In this document: piece after piece, positions 45,233 through 54,530 of the stretch
Layout of the letters: each line of letters starts with the position of its first letter
How positions within the stretch are numbered: the stretch's first letter is position 1
NCBI RefSeq assembly: GCF_042433955.1
Contig: NZ_JBHLUH010000084.1
Location: 1 to 64,000 of the forward strand
Length of the DNA stretch: 64,000 nt
Reading direction: 5' to 3'
Origin: Phytohabitans kaempferiae
GTDB taxonomy: Bacteria; Actinomycetota; Actinomycetes; Mycobacteriales; Micromonosporaceae
Position numbers and translations under genes: made by a program
The notes under the pieces: model-generated
What the model was told of the DNA's origin: nothing
Seen by the model: only the letters and a program-made list of their open reading frames with translations
Databases searched by the model: none

Positions 45233-45730
45233 ATGGCCCTTACCACCACCCGTTACAAGACCACCACGGGCGCCGGGACTCTCGCGGCGCTCGTGCTGGT
45301 CTTGGTCTTCGGCAGTCCCTGGTACGGAGACTGGGCCGAGGACAACACCGACGCGAACACGGCGGGCGGCTGGTTCCTGCGACTGCTCGCCTGGCCGGCG
45401 TGGCGGTTCGACTCCGATGAGCCGGTGCAGGACCTCCTGGCCACCAACCTGCGGGCGATCCTCGTGGTCGTCTTCACCGCGCTGTTCCTCTACGCACTGC
45501 CCGGCTCACAGCTGGCCCGGGCTCGCGGCACACTCAGCCAGTTCTTCGCCGGGTGGTCCGCATACATCTTCGCCGGTGCCTTCGCCGCGGTGCTCCCGGC
45601 ACTGATCCAGTCCAACCCAACGCTGCTCAACGCCTTCCAGGCCGCTGGCTCCGGCGCGACGTACGGGCTGTTCGTCGGCTGGATCATCGGCATCGCCGCC
45701 CTGGGCGGCTGGCGGGGCCGAGCAACCTGA
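45233..45730 (+). CDS. Small polytopic membrane protein of unknown function
   Basis: A 165-aa protein with four hydrophobic segments: about residues 15-27, 72-88, 102-122 and 140-160. A Trp- and Asp-rich external loop (YGDWAEDNTDANTAGGW) follows the first helix. The ATG at 45233 was chosen because the longer open frame adds no plausible sequence. It ends just before a strong terminator. Confidence 0.65.
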   Translation: MALTTTRYKTTTGAGTLAALVLVLVFGSPWYGDWAEDNTDANTAGGWFLRLLAWPAWRFDSDEPVQDLLATNLRAILVVVFTALFLYALPGSQLARARGTLSQFFAGWSAYIFAGAFAAVLPALIQSNPTLLNAFQAAGSGATYGLFVGWIIGIAALGGWRGRAT

Positions 45731-45752
45731 CGTTTTCCTTATCCCTCCCCGA

Positions 45753-45788
45753 CCGAGGGGCACGCCGTTGCCGCGGCGTGCCCCTCGG
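45753..45788. terminator. Bidirectional hairpin terminator
   Basis: A perfect 15-base inverted repeat, CCGAGGGGCACGCCG (45753-45767) and its complement (45774-45788), around a 6-base loop. It lies between the 3' ends of the convergent membrane-protein gene and the ABC ATPase gene. TTTTCC precedes it and ATTTGG follows it. Confidence 0.8.
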
Positions 45789-45833
45789 CATTTGGGGCTT
45801 GAGTGAGGGCGTGGACTGCCATGCCCTTTCGAT

Positions 45834-46832
<999 letters not shown>

Positions 46833-46834
46833 GT

Positions 46835-47521
46835 ATGTCCTTCCGGCTCGCGCTTCAGGAGAGCCCGGGAAACCCATGGTTTTCCTGGCGGTACGTGCGG
46901 GACAACTCCGACACGATCCTCGCGGCGCTGCGTGAGCACGCGACGCTGACCGCGGAGGCCATGCTGATCGCGACGGTCGTGGCGGTGCCGCTGGCTGTCA
47001 TCGCGTACTGGTACCGCCCCCTCACCGGGCCGATTCTCGCACTGTCCGGCGTGCTGTACACCATCCCCTCGCTGGCACTGCTCGCATTCGTCGCGCCGTA
47101 CACGGGGACGACCAAGGCCCGCACCGTGCTGATCGGGCTCGTCATGTACGCGCTGCTGCTGATCGTGCGCAACTCGCTGGCCGGGCTCAACCAGGTGCCG
47201 GCCGAGGCGCGGGACGCCGCCCAAGGGATGGGATACGGGCGGTGGGGCCGGCTGTTCCGGATCGACCTGCCGCTGGCGCTGCCCGGCATCATCACCGGCC
47301 TGCGGCTGGCCACCGTGTCGACGGTCGCGCTCGTGACGGTGGGCTCGCTGATCGGGCAGGGCGGTTTAGGTGACCTGATCCTCGGCGGCTTCCGCAGCAA
47401 CTTCTACAAGGCGCAAATCCTCACCGGTACGGTGCTGTGCGTGGGGCTCGCGCTGGTGCTGGATCTGACGATCGCCACGGCCGGCCGGCTGCTCACACCG
47501 TGGGCCAGGAAGGTCGCGTGA
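46835..47521 (+). CDS. Betaine-type ABC importer permease 1
   Basis: A 228-aa permease with about five membrane helices and the binding-protein-dependent transport EAA loop (EARDAAQGMGYGRWGRLFR...P). GSLIGQGGLGDLILGGF is typical of OpuCB/ProW-type permeases. It is translated directly with permease 2 (TGATG junction). Start codons of this gene and the ATPase are head-to-head 2 bases apart, so any promoter for one lies in the coding region of the other. Confidence 0.9.
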   Translation: MSFRLALQESPGNPWFSWRYVRDNSDTILAALREHATLTAEAMLIATVVAVPLAVIAYWYRPLTGPILALSGVLYTIPSLALLAFVAPYTGTTKARTVLIGLVMYALLLIVRNSLAGLNQVPAEARDAAQGMGYGRWGRLFRIDLPLALPGIITGLRLATVSTVALVTVGSLIGQGGLGDLILGGFRSNFYKAQILTGTVLCVGLALVLDLTIATAGRLLTPWARKVA

Positions 47522-48252
47522 TGAGGGCGGAAAACCCCATCCAGCAGGCGGTGACCTGGCTCAACGACCCGCTCAACTGGACCAACCCGGGCGGCATCCT
47601 GGACCGGCTCGGCGAGCATTTGTGGATCTCGGCAGCCGCCGTACTGCTCGGATGCGTCGTCGCCTGGCCGATCGGGATGTGGCTGGGCCACACCGGGCGG
47701 GGCGGCGGCATGGTGGTCGTGATCTCCAACCTCACGCTCGCCATCCCGACCGTCGCGCTGCTCACAATCCTGCCGCTGACCTTTCTCGGCTTCGGCAAGC
47801 CGCCGGTGATCGCGGCACTGGCCGTCTTCGCGGTGCCGCCGCTGCTGGCCAACGCGTACACCGGTGTCCGATCCATCGATCCGGAGGCGCGTGACGCGGC
47901 GCGCGGCATGGGCTTCTCGGGCTGGCAGGTGCTCCGCCGGGTCGAGCTGCCGCTCGCGGTGCCTTATTTGGCCGCTGGCTTCCGCACCGCGTCGGTACAG
48001 GTGGTGGCGACCGCCGCGCTCGCCTCCTTCGTCAACGGGGGCGGGCTGGGCCAGATCATCAGCGCCGGCTTCGGTCTCGACATCTCGGTCGGCGGCGGCC
48101 AGATCCTCGCCGGTGGCCTCCTGGTCGCACTCCTCGCGATCTTGGTCGAGGCGGTCCTCGCGCTGGTGGAGCGGGCTGTCACGCCCAAGCCGCTGCGCCG
48201 GACGCGGGGCCGTGCGGCCCGCCGAGCGGCCGCCGCGACGGGACGCGCCTGA
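47521..48252 (+). CDS. Betaine-type ABC importer permease 2
   Basis: A 243-aa permease of the same family as its neighbour, with EAA loop EARDAARGMGFSGWQVLRR and FVNGGGLGQIISAGFG near the C-terminal helices. The basic Arg/Ala-rich tail is probably cytosolic. Two different permeases suggest a heterodimeric channel as in OpuC systems. The ATG overlaps the stop of permease 1. Confidence 0.9.
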   Translation: MRAENPIQQAVTWLNDPLNWTNPGGILDRLGEHLWISAAAVLLGCVVAWPIGMWLGHTGRGGGMVVVISNLTLAIPTVALLTILPLTFLGFGKPPVIAALAVFAVPPLLANAYTGVRSIDPEARDAARGMGFSGWQVLRRVELPLAVPYLAAGFRTASVQVVATAALASFVNGGGLGQIISAGFGLDISVGGGQILAGGLLVALLAILVEAVLALVERAVTPKPLRRTRGRAARRAAAATGRA

Positions 48253-48267
48253 AGCTTTCAACTCGGT

Positions 48268-48290
48268 GACAACAATCGTGGTTTGTTGTC
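48268..48290. promoter_or_regulatory. Inverted repeat ahead of the binding-protein gene
   Basis: GACAACAA (48268-48275) and TTGTTGTC (48283-48290) form a perfect 8-base inverted repeat around a 7-base spacer, 115 bases before the binding-protein start. The A/T-rich arms stand out locally. It could be an operator of an independent promoter or an RNA hairpin that changes the expression ratio within the operon. Confidence 0.35.
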
Positions 48291-48404
48291 GGTCCCCCCT
48301 GCCACGATGTTGGCTGAAATCGCGGGCGGCACCAGACCGTCGTCCGCCAGACACGCGGCCGGCCCGCTCAGGGTCGCGCCGGGACACGGAAGGCGGGCAA
48401 GATT

Positions 48405-49415
48405 TTGCGCGCACGTAATCGTCTGGTGCTGGGCGCGGTGTGCGCTCTCGCCGGAGGCATGTTCCTCGCGGGTTGCGGGGATGAGGGGTCGTCAGGCACG
48501 CAGGCTCCGGCCACCGCCGGTGCCGGCGCGGGGGCCGGCTGTGCACCGGTCGCTGGCGAGCAGCTCGTCGTGCTCGAAGACGACAAGAAGCTGCAAAACA
48601 CCGATAACGTCGTGCCGGCTATCAACGCCAAGGTGTCTTCGCCGGAGTTGGTCGCCGCGCTCGACAAGGTGTCGGCGGCGCTCGACACGCCCAAGCTGAT
48701 CGCGCTCAACAAGGCCGTCGACGTCGACCGCAAGACGTCGAAGGTGGCGGCGGAGGAGTTTGCCGCGGCCAACTCGCTCACCACTGGACTCGCCAAGGGT
48801 CCGGGCGGCTCGATCACGATCGGCGCGGCCAACTTCACGGAAAACCAGACGCTCGGTGAGCTTTACCGGATCGCGCTGACGGCGGCGGGCTACCAGGCCA
48901 CGGTGCAGCAGATCGGCAACCGGGAGCTTTACGAGCCGGCGCTGGAGAAGGGCGAGATCCAGGTCGTGCCGGAGTACGCCGCGACGCTGGCCGAGTTCCT
49001 CAACAGCAAGGTCAACGGCGCCAACGCGGCACCGATCTCCTCCCCTGACCTCGACAAGACCATGGCTGGGCTGAAGGATGTCGGCGAGAAGGTCGGCATC
49101 ACGTTCGGCGCGCCGTCGGCGGCGCAAGACCAGAACGCGTTCGCCGTCACCAAGGCGTTCGCCGACAAGTACGGCCTGACGACGCTCTCCGACCTCGCCG
49201 AGAAGTGCTCCGGCACCGCGACAATCCTCGGCGGCCCGCCGGAGTGCCCGCAGCGGCCGAAGTGCCAGCAGGGCCTTGAGCAGACCTACAGCTTCAAGGC
49301 CGGTTCGTTCAGCTCGCTGGACGCGGCGGGTCCGCAGACCAAGTCGGCGCTCACCACAGGCACGATCAGTGTGGGCCTGGTGCTCTCGTCCGACGGAGCA
49401 CTGGCCGCCGGCTGA
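48405..49415 (+). CDS. Glycine-betaine/choline-binding lipoprotein with circularly permuted order
   Basis: A 336-aa lipoprotein (signal peptide with lipobox LAGC at about residue 24). After a Gly/Ala linker the first block reads EQLVVLEDDKKLQ...NVVPAI...LDTPKLIALNKAVDVDRK, which in OpuCC/ProX proteins is the C-terminal end. Only then comes the usual N-terminal start ITIGAANFTENQTLGELY and the rest of both lobes, finishing at VGLVLSSDGALAAG, the point after which VVLEDD would normally follow. All parts of one binding fold seem present, so it may fold normally. The start is TTG with GGAAGG upstream. It completes the importer with the two permeases. Confidence 0.88.
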   Translation: MRARNRLVLGAVCALAGGMFLAGCGDEGSSGTQAPATAGAGAGAGCAPVAGEQLVVLEDDKKLQNTDNVVPAINAKVSSPELVAALDKVSAALDTPKLIALNKAVDVDRKTSKVAAEEFAAANSLTTGLAKGPGGSITIGAANFTENQTLGELYRIALTAAGYQATVQQIGNRELYEPALEKGEIQVVPEYAATLAEFLNSKVNGANAAPISSPDLDKTMAGLKDVGEKVGITFGAPSAAQDQNAFAVTKAFADKYGLTTLSDLAEKCSGTATILGGPPECPQRPKCQQGLEQTYSFKAGSFSSLDAAGPQTKSALTTGTISVGLVLSSDGALAAG

Positions 49416-49441
49416 GTCGCCACTCAGCACACGAGATTTAC

Positions 49442-49475
49442 CGGAAGGGTGCGGGAACTGTCCCGCACCCTTCCG
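49442..49475. terminator. Hairpin terminator after the importer operon
   Basis: A perfect 15-base inverted repeat, CGGAAGGGTGCGGGA (49442-49456) and its complement (49461-49475), around the loop ACTG, 27 bases after the binding-protein stop. There is no U-run, as is common in high-GC actinobacteria. Confidence 0.78.
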
Positions 49476-49646
49476 CCGTACGGGCCCTCGATGGTGGTAC
49501 GAATCGCGGAGTTTCGGCCGAAGTCGGCGTGATTGGGCTAGGTCCCTCGTTGTGTTCATGTGACCGTTCCGTCCGAGGAAAGCCCGTCCGCGGATTCCGG
49601 GGCCGGCCGTTCCACTTACCCGGAAGTATCGGTAGGCTCCACAGCC

Positions 49647-51068
49647 ATGCCGGCCTCCGCACCGCCATCTGAGCGGCCGGGGCGGCAGCTACTCACGGTG
49701 GTGTTCTGGGTCGGGGTGGGGCTGGCGCCGCTGGCGGCATTGTTGCTGTTGGTGGGTCAGAGCGCTGGGGTGCTGCGGGTGGCCGCCGTCCTCGCCGTGT
49801 TCGCTGTCGTGCTCATCGGGCTGTCCATAACCTTGCGGCGCGATGCCGAAACCGTGCGCATCGATCTGGAAGAAACGCTGGTCGAAGAGATCGACACGCT
49901 GCGCGGCGACGTCCGCAACGACATCGCGACCGCCGCGCGGGCGACGCACAAGGCTTTCGGTGAAAAGCTCCAGGCGCTCCACGAGACCGTGCAGGCGCTC
50001 CGCGCGCAGGTCGAGGCGGGCCGGGGCCAGGCCGCGCCGCCCCCGCCGGCCCGAGGCGCCGCCGAGCAACCGCAGGCGGGCTACGCCCGGGTCGGAGCCG
50101 AGCAACCGCAGGCGGGCTACGCCCGGGTCGGATACGGGCAGCAGGGGGCGCCGCCCGCCGCCGGGCACGCCTCGATCCCCACGCCGACACCGCCCGCGAC
50201 GGGCCACGTCGGCGGCCGCGCGCGAGTGCCCGGGGTCGTCCGGCACACCGAGACCGTGCAGGTCACGACCCGGCATACGATCGTCGACCAGGGCGACGAC
50301 CACGACTCGGGCGGCAAGGTCTACGGCGGCACGTCACACGGCACCACCGGTTACGGCTCCGGGTCCGCCGCGTCGTACGGCTCGGGATACGGCGACTGGC
50401 CCGCCTCCGCCCCACCTTCGCCACCACCGGCCCGCGGCCGGCGTGCCGCCGAGCCCGACGAGGAGTCCTGGACCGACCAGCGGCTGCGAGGCGGCGGCGG
50501 TGACGGCCGGCGCCCCCGACCGTACGAGCGGGGAGACGCCGAGGCAGGCGGCGACGAGGGCCGCTGGACCGACATGCGCGCCGGCGACCGGTGGGCGTCC
50601 CTCCGCAGCGACGACCGCGGCCGCGAGATGCACATGGGCGAGCGGCGGGCCGCCATGCACCAAGACGAGTCGGGGAGCGAGGTGCGGATCGAGGACCGGT
50701 GGGCGTCGATGCGCCGGGAGGACCCGCGCCGAGCGGAGTCGCGCCGGGAAGAGTCGCGCCGCGACGACTACCGCGCCGAGCAGGGCTGGGGTGGCGGTGG
50801 CTACCAGGAGCGCTCCGGCGGTTACCAAGGCGGAGGCGCCGGGCAGAGCGGTGGCGGTGGGCAGAGCGGTGGCGGTGGGCGGAGCGGTGGCGGTGGGCAG
50901 GAGGGCTCGTGGTCGCGGGAGCGCTGGGAGCCGCGCGGCGGAGGCGGCGCGCTGCCAGCCGGCGAGATCGAGCCCACCACCTCGTGGGGCCAGCAGTGGA
51001 GCACGCCGGAGCGGGAGTCGGCCGGGCGCCGCCGCCGATACCGCGACGACGACGAGGGCTATCGCTGA
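49647..51068 (+). CDS. Membrane protein with coiled coil and long Gly/Arg-rich disordered tail
   Basis: A 473-aa protein with two N-terminal membrane helices (about residues 15-35 and 42-60), a helical stretch (about 65-135) and about 330 residues of low complexity. The tail contains a perfect tandem duplication (EQPQAGYARVG twice), several RRxxxR/Asp-rich repeats (RWASLR, RWASMR) and repeated SGGGG blocks. A related architecture occurs in actinobacterial cell-envelope proteins, but no family is recognised. The frame is also open from a GTG at 49560; I prefer the ATG because the extra residues look non-conserved. Confidence 0.65.
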   Translation: MPASAPPSERPGRQLLTVVFWVGVGLAPLAALLLLVGQSAGVLRVAAVLAVFAVVLIGLSITLRRDAETVRIDLEETLVEEIDTLRGDVRNDIATAARATHKAFGEKLQALHETVQALRAQVEAGRGQAAPPPPARGAAEQPQAGYARVGAEQPQAGYARVGYGQQGAPPAAGHASIPTPTPPATGHVGGRARVPGVVRHTETVQVTTRHTIVDQGDDHDSGGKVYGGTSHGTTGYGSGSAASYGSGYGDWPASAPPSPPPARGRRAAEPDEESWTDQRLRGGGGDGRRPRPYERGDAEAGGDEGRWTDMRAGDRWASLRSDDRGREMHMGERRAAMHQDESGSEVRIEDRWASMRREDPRRAESRREESRRDDYRAEQGWGGGGYQERSGGYQGGGAGQSGGGGQSGGGGRSGGGGQEGSWSRERWEPRGGGGALPAGEIEPTTSWGQQWSTPERESAGRRRRYRDDDEGYR

Positions 51069-51108
51069 CCCACGCGGCTGGGGCCAGGACCTTGGTGGCG
51101 GTCAGGCC

Positions 51109-52251
51109 CTACTTGTCGATGTCGCCGACCACGAAGAACATCGAGCCCAGGATCGCGATGAGGTCGGGCACGAGGCAACCTGGGATGAGCGTGGCGAGCG
51201 CCTGCACGTTCGCGTACGACGCGGTGCGCAGCTTCATCCGCCACGGCGTCTTCTCCCCGCGCGACACGAGGTAGTAGCCGTTGATGCCGAGCGGGTTCTC
51301 GGTCCACGCGTACGTGTGGCCCTCGGGCGCCTTGACCACCTTGGGCAGCCGCACGTTGACCGGGCCGGTGATCCGGTCGACCCGCTCCAGGCACTGCTCG
51401 GCGAGGTCGAGCGAGGCGTACACCTGGTCGAGCAGCACCTCGAAGCGCGCGTGGCAGTCGCCCGCCGTGCGGGTCACCACGGGCACGTCCAGCTCGCCGT
51501 AGGCCAGGTACGGCTCGTCGCGCCGCAGGTCGAAGTCGAGCCCCGAGGCGCGCGCGACCGGCCCCGACGCGCCGTAGGCGGCGGCCTCGGCGGCGGAGAG
51601 CACGCCCACGCCGACGGTGCGGGCCAGGAAGATCTCGTTGCGGCGGATGAGGTTGTCGAGGTCGGGCAGGCGGCGGCGCACCTCGCCGATCGCCTCCCGG
51701 GCGCGCCGCGTCCAGCCGGCGGGCACCTCCTCCTTCAGCCCGCCCACGCGGTTGAACATGTAGTGCATGCGGCCGCCGGAGACCTCCTCCATGACCGCCT
51801 GCAGCGTCTCCCGCTCGCGGAACGCGTAGAAGACCGGCGTGATCGCGCCGATCTCCAGCGGATAGGAGCCCAGGAACATGAGGTGGTTGAGCGCGCGGTT
51901 GAGCTCGGCCAGCGCGGTGCGCAGCCAGACCGCCCGCTCCGGCACCTCGAGGCCCATCAGGCGCTCGACGGCCAGCACGACGCCCAGCTCGTTGGCGAAC
52001 GCGGAGAGCCAGTCGTGCCGGTTGGCCAGCACGATGATCTGGCGGTAGTCACGCACCTCGAAGAGCTTCTCCGCGCCCCGGTGCATGTAGCCGACGATCG
52101 GCTCGCACGAGATCACGCGCTCGCCGTCGAGCACGAGCTTCAGCCGGAGCACGCCGTGCGTGGAGGGGTGCTGCGGCCCGATATTGAGCACCATGTCGGC
52201 GGTGTCCAACCCGGCACCGGTGCCGACCGTGACCTCACGCAGGTCAGTCAT
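51109..52251 (-). CDS. nuoD: Orphan NADH-quinone oxidoreductase subunit D homologue
   Basis: A 380-aa protein of the 49-kDa/NuoD family, which lines the quinone site of complex I. Visible blocks are NIGPQHPSTHGVLRL (near residue 25), GYMHRGAEKL, ALNRALNHLMFLGSYPLE, NRVGGLKEEVPAGW and the C-terminal PGCLVPDLIAILGS. It is shorter than main-operon NuoD proteins (about 430-440 aa), and no other nuo gene is adjacent, so it may be a paralogue. The ATG at 52251 lies inside the end of the upstream methyltransferase gene; one at 52260 is also in frame. Confidence 0.9.
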   Translation of the reverse strand: MTDLREVTVGTGAGLDTADMVLNIGPQHPSTHGVLRLKLVLDGERVISCEPIVGYMHRGAEKLFEVRDYRQIIVLANRHDWLSAFANELGVVLAVERLMGLEVPERAVWLRTALAELNRALNHLMFLGSYPLEIGAITPVFYAFRERETLQAVMEEVSGGRMHYMFNRVGGLKEEVPAGWTRRAREAIGEVRRRLPDLDNLIRRNEIFLARTVGVGVLSAAEAAAYGASGPVARASGLDFDLRRDEPYLAYGELDVPVVTRTAGDCHARFEVLLDQVYASLDLAEQCLERVDRITGPVNVRLPKVVKAPEGHTYAWTENPLGINGYYLVSRGEKTPWRMKLRTASYANVQALATLIPGCLVPDLIAILGSMFFVVGDIDK

Positions 52252-53218
52252 GCCCGCCATCGTCCCACGTTTGCCACGTGAGCGGCCGAAGGTCGATGCC
52301 CACCGGGTGCAGCAGCCACCAGTGCCCGCCCAGCCCGGCGCGGTCCGTCAGCTCGGCCGCCGCCGACGCCGTGGCCAGCGCCCGCACGTAGCCCGCCGGG
52401 TCCGTCGTGGCCAGACCCAGCGGCGGTCGGGCGCCGTCGACGCCGAGCGCGCGCAGCGCCTCCCGCTGCGAGACGAGGGAGTACGGCCGCCCGCCCGCCT
52501 CGGCCGCCGAATCCATCGCCACGTGTGCGGTGATGTCGCAGGTCCCGTCCGGCACCGGTGGCACCTGCCGGCCCGACCGGTATCCGGTGAGCGTCCCGCC
52601 GACCGGCCGCTCCCCGCGTACGTGTCCGTAGTCGACCGCCAGCGCCAGCCCGCGCTCCACCGCCGCCACCGCGCCGGCCCATGCGAGATCGCGCGGGAGC
52701 CCGACCTCCGCTCGGTGCGCCGAGGGCCACCAGCTCGCGAGCCAAGCGGCGTCGGCGGCGGTGACCGCGGTGCCCGAAGCCTCCACACCGGAGCGGTCCA
52801 CCGTCGCGTACCGACCCTCCTCCACGACGTCCAGCGGTACGTTGTCCAGCCACTCGATCGCCAGCAGCAGCCCGACCACGCCCTCCGGTGGCTCGGCGCG
52901 CCACGCCACGGGCACGGGCAGCGAGGGCGGCCGGGCGGCCCGCTCCACGCCGGTCAGCGCGAGGCGTCGCACCAGCGCGGGCGGCGCGGCGTGCAGCAGG
53001 GCGGCGAGCAGTTCACCCCGCCCGGCGCCCACGTCGACCACGTCGAGCCGCTCCGGACGGCCGAGCGCCTCGTCCACATGGGACAGCAGGCGCAGTATCG
53101 CCGACGCGAAGAGTGGCGAGGCGTGCACACTGGTGCGGAAGTGCGCGGCGGGCGCGGTGGTGACGAAGAAGCCGCCCGGGCCGTACAGGGCGTCCTCCAT
53201 CGCCTCCCGCCAATTCAT
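52244..53218 (-). CDS. MidA/NDUFAF7-type SAM-dependent methyltransferase
   Basis: A 324-aa protein. The start REAMEDALYGPGGFF and the SAM motif VVDVGAGRGELLAAL (about residues 59-73), followed by AIEWLDNVPLDVV and LAVDYGH, match the DUF185/MidA group. In mitochondria NDUFAF7 of this family methylates an arginine of NDUFS2, the NuoD counterpart (established knowledge). Here the gene overlaps a nuoD-like gene by 8 bases on the same strand, so the pair probably work together. The ATG at 53218 gives the family N-terminus. Confidence 0.82.
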   Translation of the reverse strand: MNWREAMEDALYGPGGFFVTTAPAAHFRTSVHASPLFASAILRLLSHVDEALGRPERLDVVDVGAGRGELLAALLHAAPPALVRRLALTGVERAARPPSLPVPVAWRAEPPEGVVGLLLAIEWLDNVPLDVVEEGRYATVDRSGVEASGTAVTAADAAWLASWWPSAHRAEVGLPRDLAWAGAVAAVERGLALAVDYGHVRGERPVGGTLTGYRSGRQVPPVPDGTCDITAHVAMDSAAEAGGRPYSLVSQREALRALGVDGARPPLGLATTDPAGYVRALATASAAAELTDRAGLGGHWWLLHPVGIDLRPLTWQTWDDGGHD

Positions 53219-53262
53219 GCGCTGTTCAGCCGCCGGCACGCTCCACACCATACGGTCCCGAC

Positions 53263-53574
53263 ATGCGCAAGCTCCTGGTAGGCGTGACGGCACTCGTACC
53301 CCTGCTGACGCTGGCGTCCCCTGTGGAGGCCGCGCGCCGGCCGGGCCCAAGCTCGGCGAGCGGAAAGCGGGACAGCGGCCGGTTGGTCAGCCGGTCGTAG
53401 GTGAAGGAGGTGTCGTCGCCCTGGCTGGAGACCAGCGGCGGGGTCTCCACGCCGCTGCCCGGCTACCCTGGCGGGCTGCTCGTGGTACACGACGGCCAGA
53501 ACACCCCAGACGTGGACGGCCGCCCCAACACCAACTTCAAGTACCTGGACGCGGGGTTACTACGGCGCTCGTGA
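53263..53574 (+). pseudogene. Phytase remnant with internal deletion and inversion
   Basis: ATG at 53263 opens a clear signal peptide (MRKLLVGVTALVPLLTLASP). After about 25 codons homology is lost. The block around 53340-53450 reads, on the minus strand, PLVSSQGDDTSFTYDRLTNR, a phytase (3-phytase/beta-propeller) segment in inverse direction. The plus strand then resumes with the phytase C-terminus STPLPGYPGGLLVVHDGQN ... NTNFKY and stops at 53574. GGAGACC/GGTCTCC near 53435-53456 is an inverted repeat at the right join. Most of the about 400-residue enzyme is gone. Confidence 0.7.
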
Positions 53575-53663
53575 AAACCTTCACATCGCCTGTGGAGGCC
53601 ACTTCCCCCGGACGCATACTGACGTTGACCGGTACCTAACCTCACGAGGACTGGATCAACGCC

Positions 53664-54530
53664 ATGATCGTCGGTGTCATCGGCGCCGGACGCGTCGGCG
53701 CGACGCTGGGCGCGGCGCTGGCCCGGGCGGGCCACACGGTGGTCGCCGCCTCGGGCTCGTCGCCGGTTTCGGTCGCGCACATCGCGCGCCTGCTTCCCGG
53801 GGCCGCCCACCTGCCGCCCGCCGAGGTCGCCCGCGCGGCCACTGACCTGCTGCTCGTCGCCGTACCGGACGACGCGCTCGCCGCGCTGGTGGCCAGCCTG
53901 CCGTTCCAGCCGGGGCAGGTGGTGGCGCACACCTCCGGCGCCCATGGGCTCGCCGTGCTGGAGCCGGCCGCCGCGCTGGGCGCCCGTCCACTCGCACTGC
54001 ACCCCGCGATGACCTTCGCCGGCACCGGAGACGACCTGTCCCGGCTGCCCGGCACGGCGTACGGCGTGACCGCCCCGACCGAACTCCGCCCGCTCGCCAC
54101 GCGGCTCGTCGCCGACCTGGGCGGCACGCCGGAGTGGATCGCCGAGGCTGACCGACCGCTCTACCACGCGGCGCTCGCCCAGGGGGCAAACCACCTGGTC
54201 ACGCTCGTCAACGAGGCGGCCGACCGGCTGCGCGACGCGGGGGTCGTACGCGCCGAGACGGTCCTCGGCCCGCTGCTGCGCGCCGCGCTCGACAACGCCC
54301 TGCGGCACGGCGACGCGGCGCTGACCGGCCCGGTCTCCCGAGGTGACGCCGGCACGGTCGCCCGCCACCTGGAGCGGCTCACCGCCGTGGCCCCCGACTC
54401 GGTGCCCGCCTACGTCGCCATGGCCCGCCGCACCGCCGACCGGGCCATCGCCGCCGGCCGGCTGCGCCCGGTCGACGCCGAGCGCCTGCTCGACGTGCTG
54501 GCCAACCCGCGCCAGGAGGTCGGAGCATGA
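53664..54530 (+). CDS. Rossmann-fold and DUF2520 domain protein
   Basis: A 288-aa protein with an N-terminal NADP-type Rossmann motif (GVIGAGRVGATLGAAL, residues 4-19) and a C-terminal DUF2520 helical domain (about 150-280, DRPLYHAALAQGANHLVTL). The overall layout resembles ketopantoate reductase-like or imine-reductase-like dehydrogenases. Directly upstream of panC with an ATGA overlap, it may serve pantothenate synthesis, for example as a ketopantoate reductase, but this is unproven. Confidence 0.85.
   Translation: MIVGVIGAGRVGATLGAALARAGHTVVAASGSSPVSVAHIARLLPGAAHLPPAEVARAATDLLLVAVPDDALAALVASLPFQPGQVVAHTSGAHGLAVLEPAAALGARPLALHPAMTFAGTGDDLSRLPGTAYGVTAPTELRPLATRLVADLGGTPEWIAEADRPLYHAALAQGANHLVTLVNEAADRLRDAGVVRAETVLGPLLRAALDNALRHGDAALTGPVSRGDAGTVARHLERLTAVAPDSVPAYVAMARRTADRAIAAGRLRPVDAERLLDVLANPRQEVGA

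Noticed and set aside
50838..50900. Tandem GGTGGCGGTGGGC units considered as a non-coding minisatellite or CRISPR-like array
   Set aside because: They are in frame and encode Gly/Ser-rich repeats of the protein tail; there are no unique spacers.
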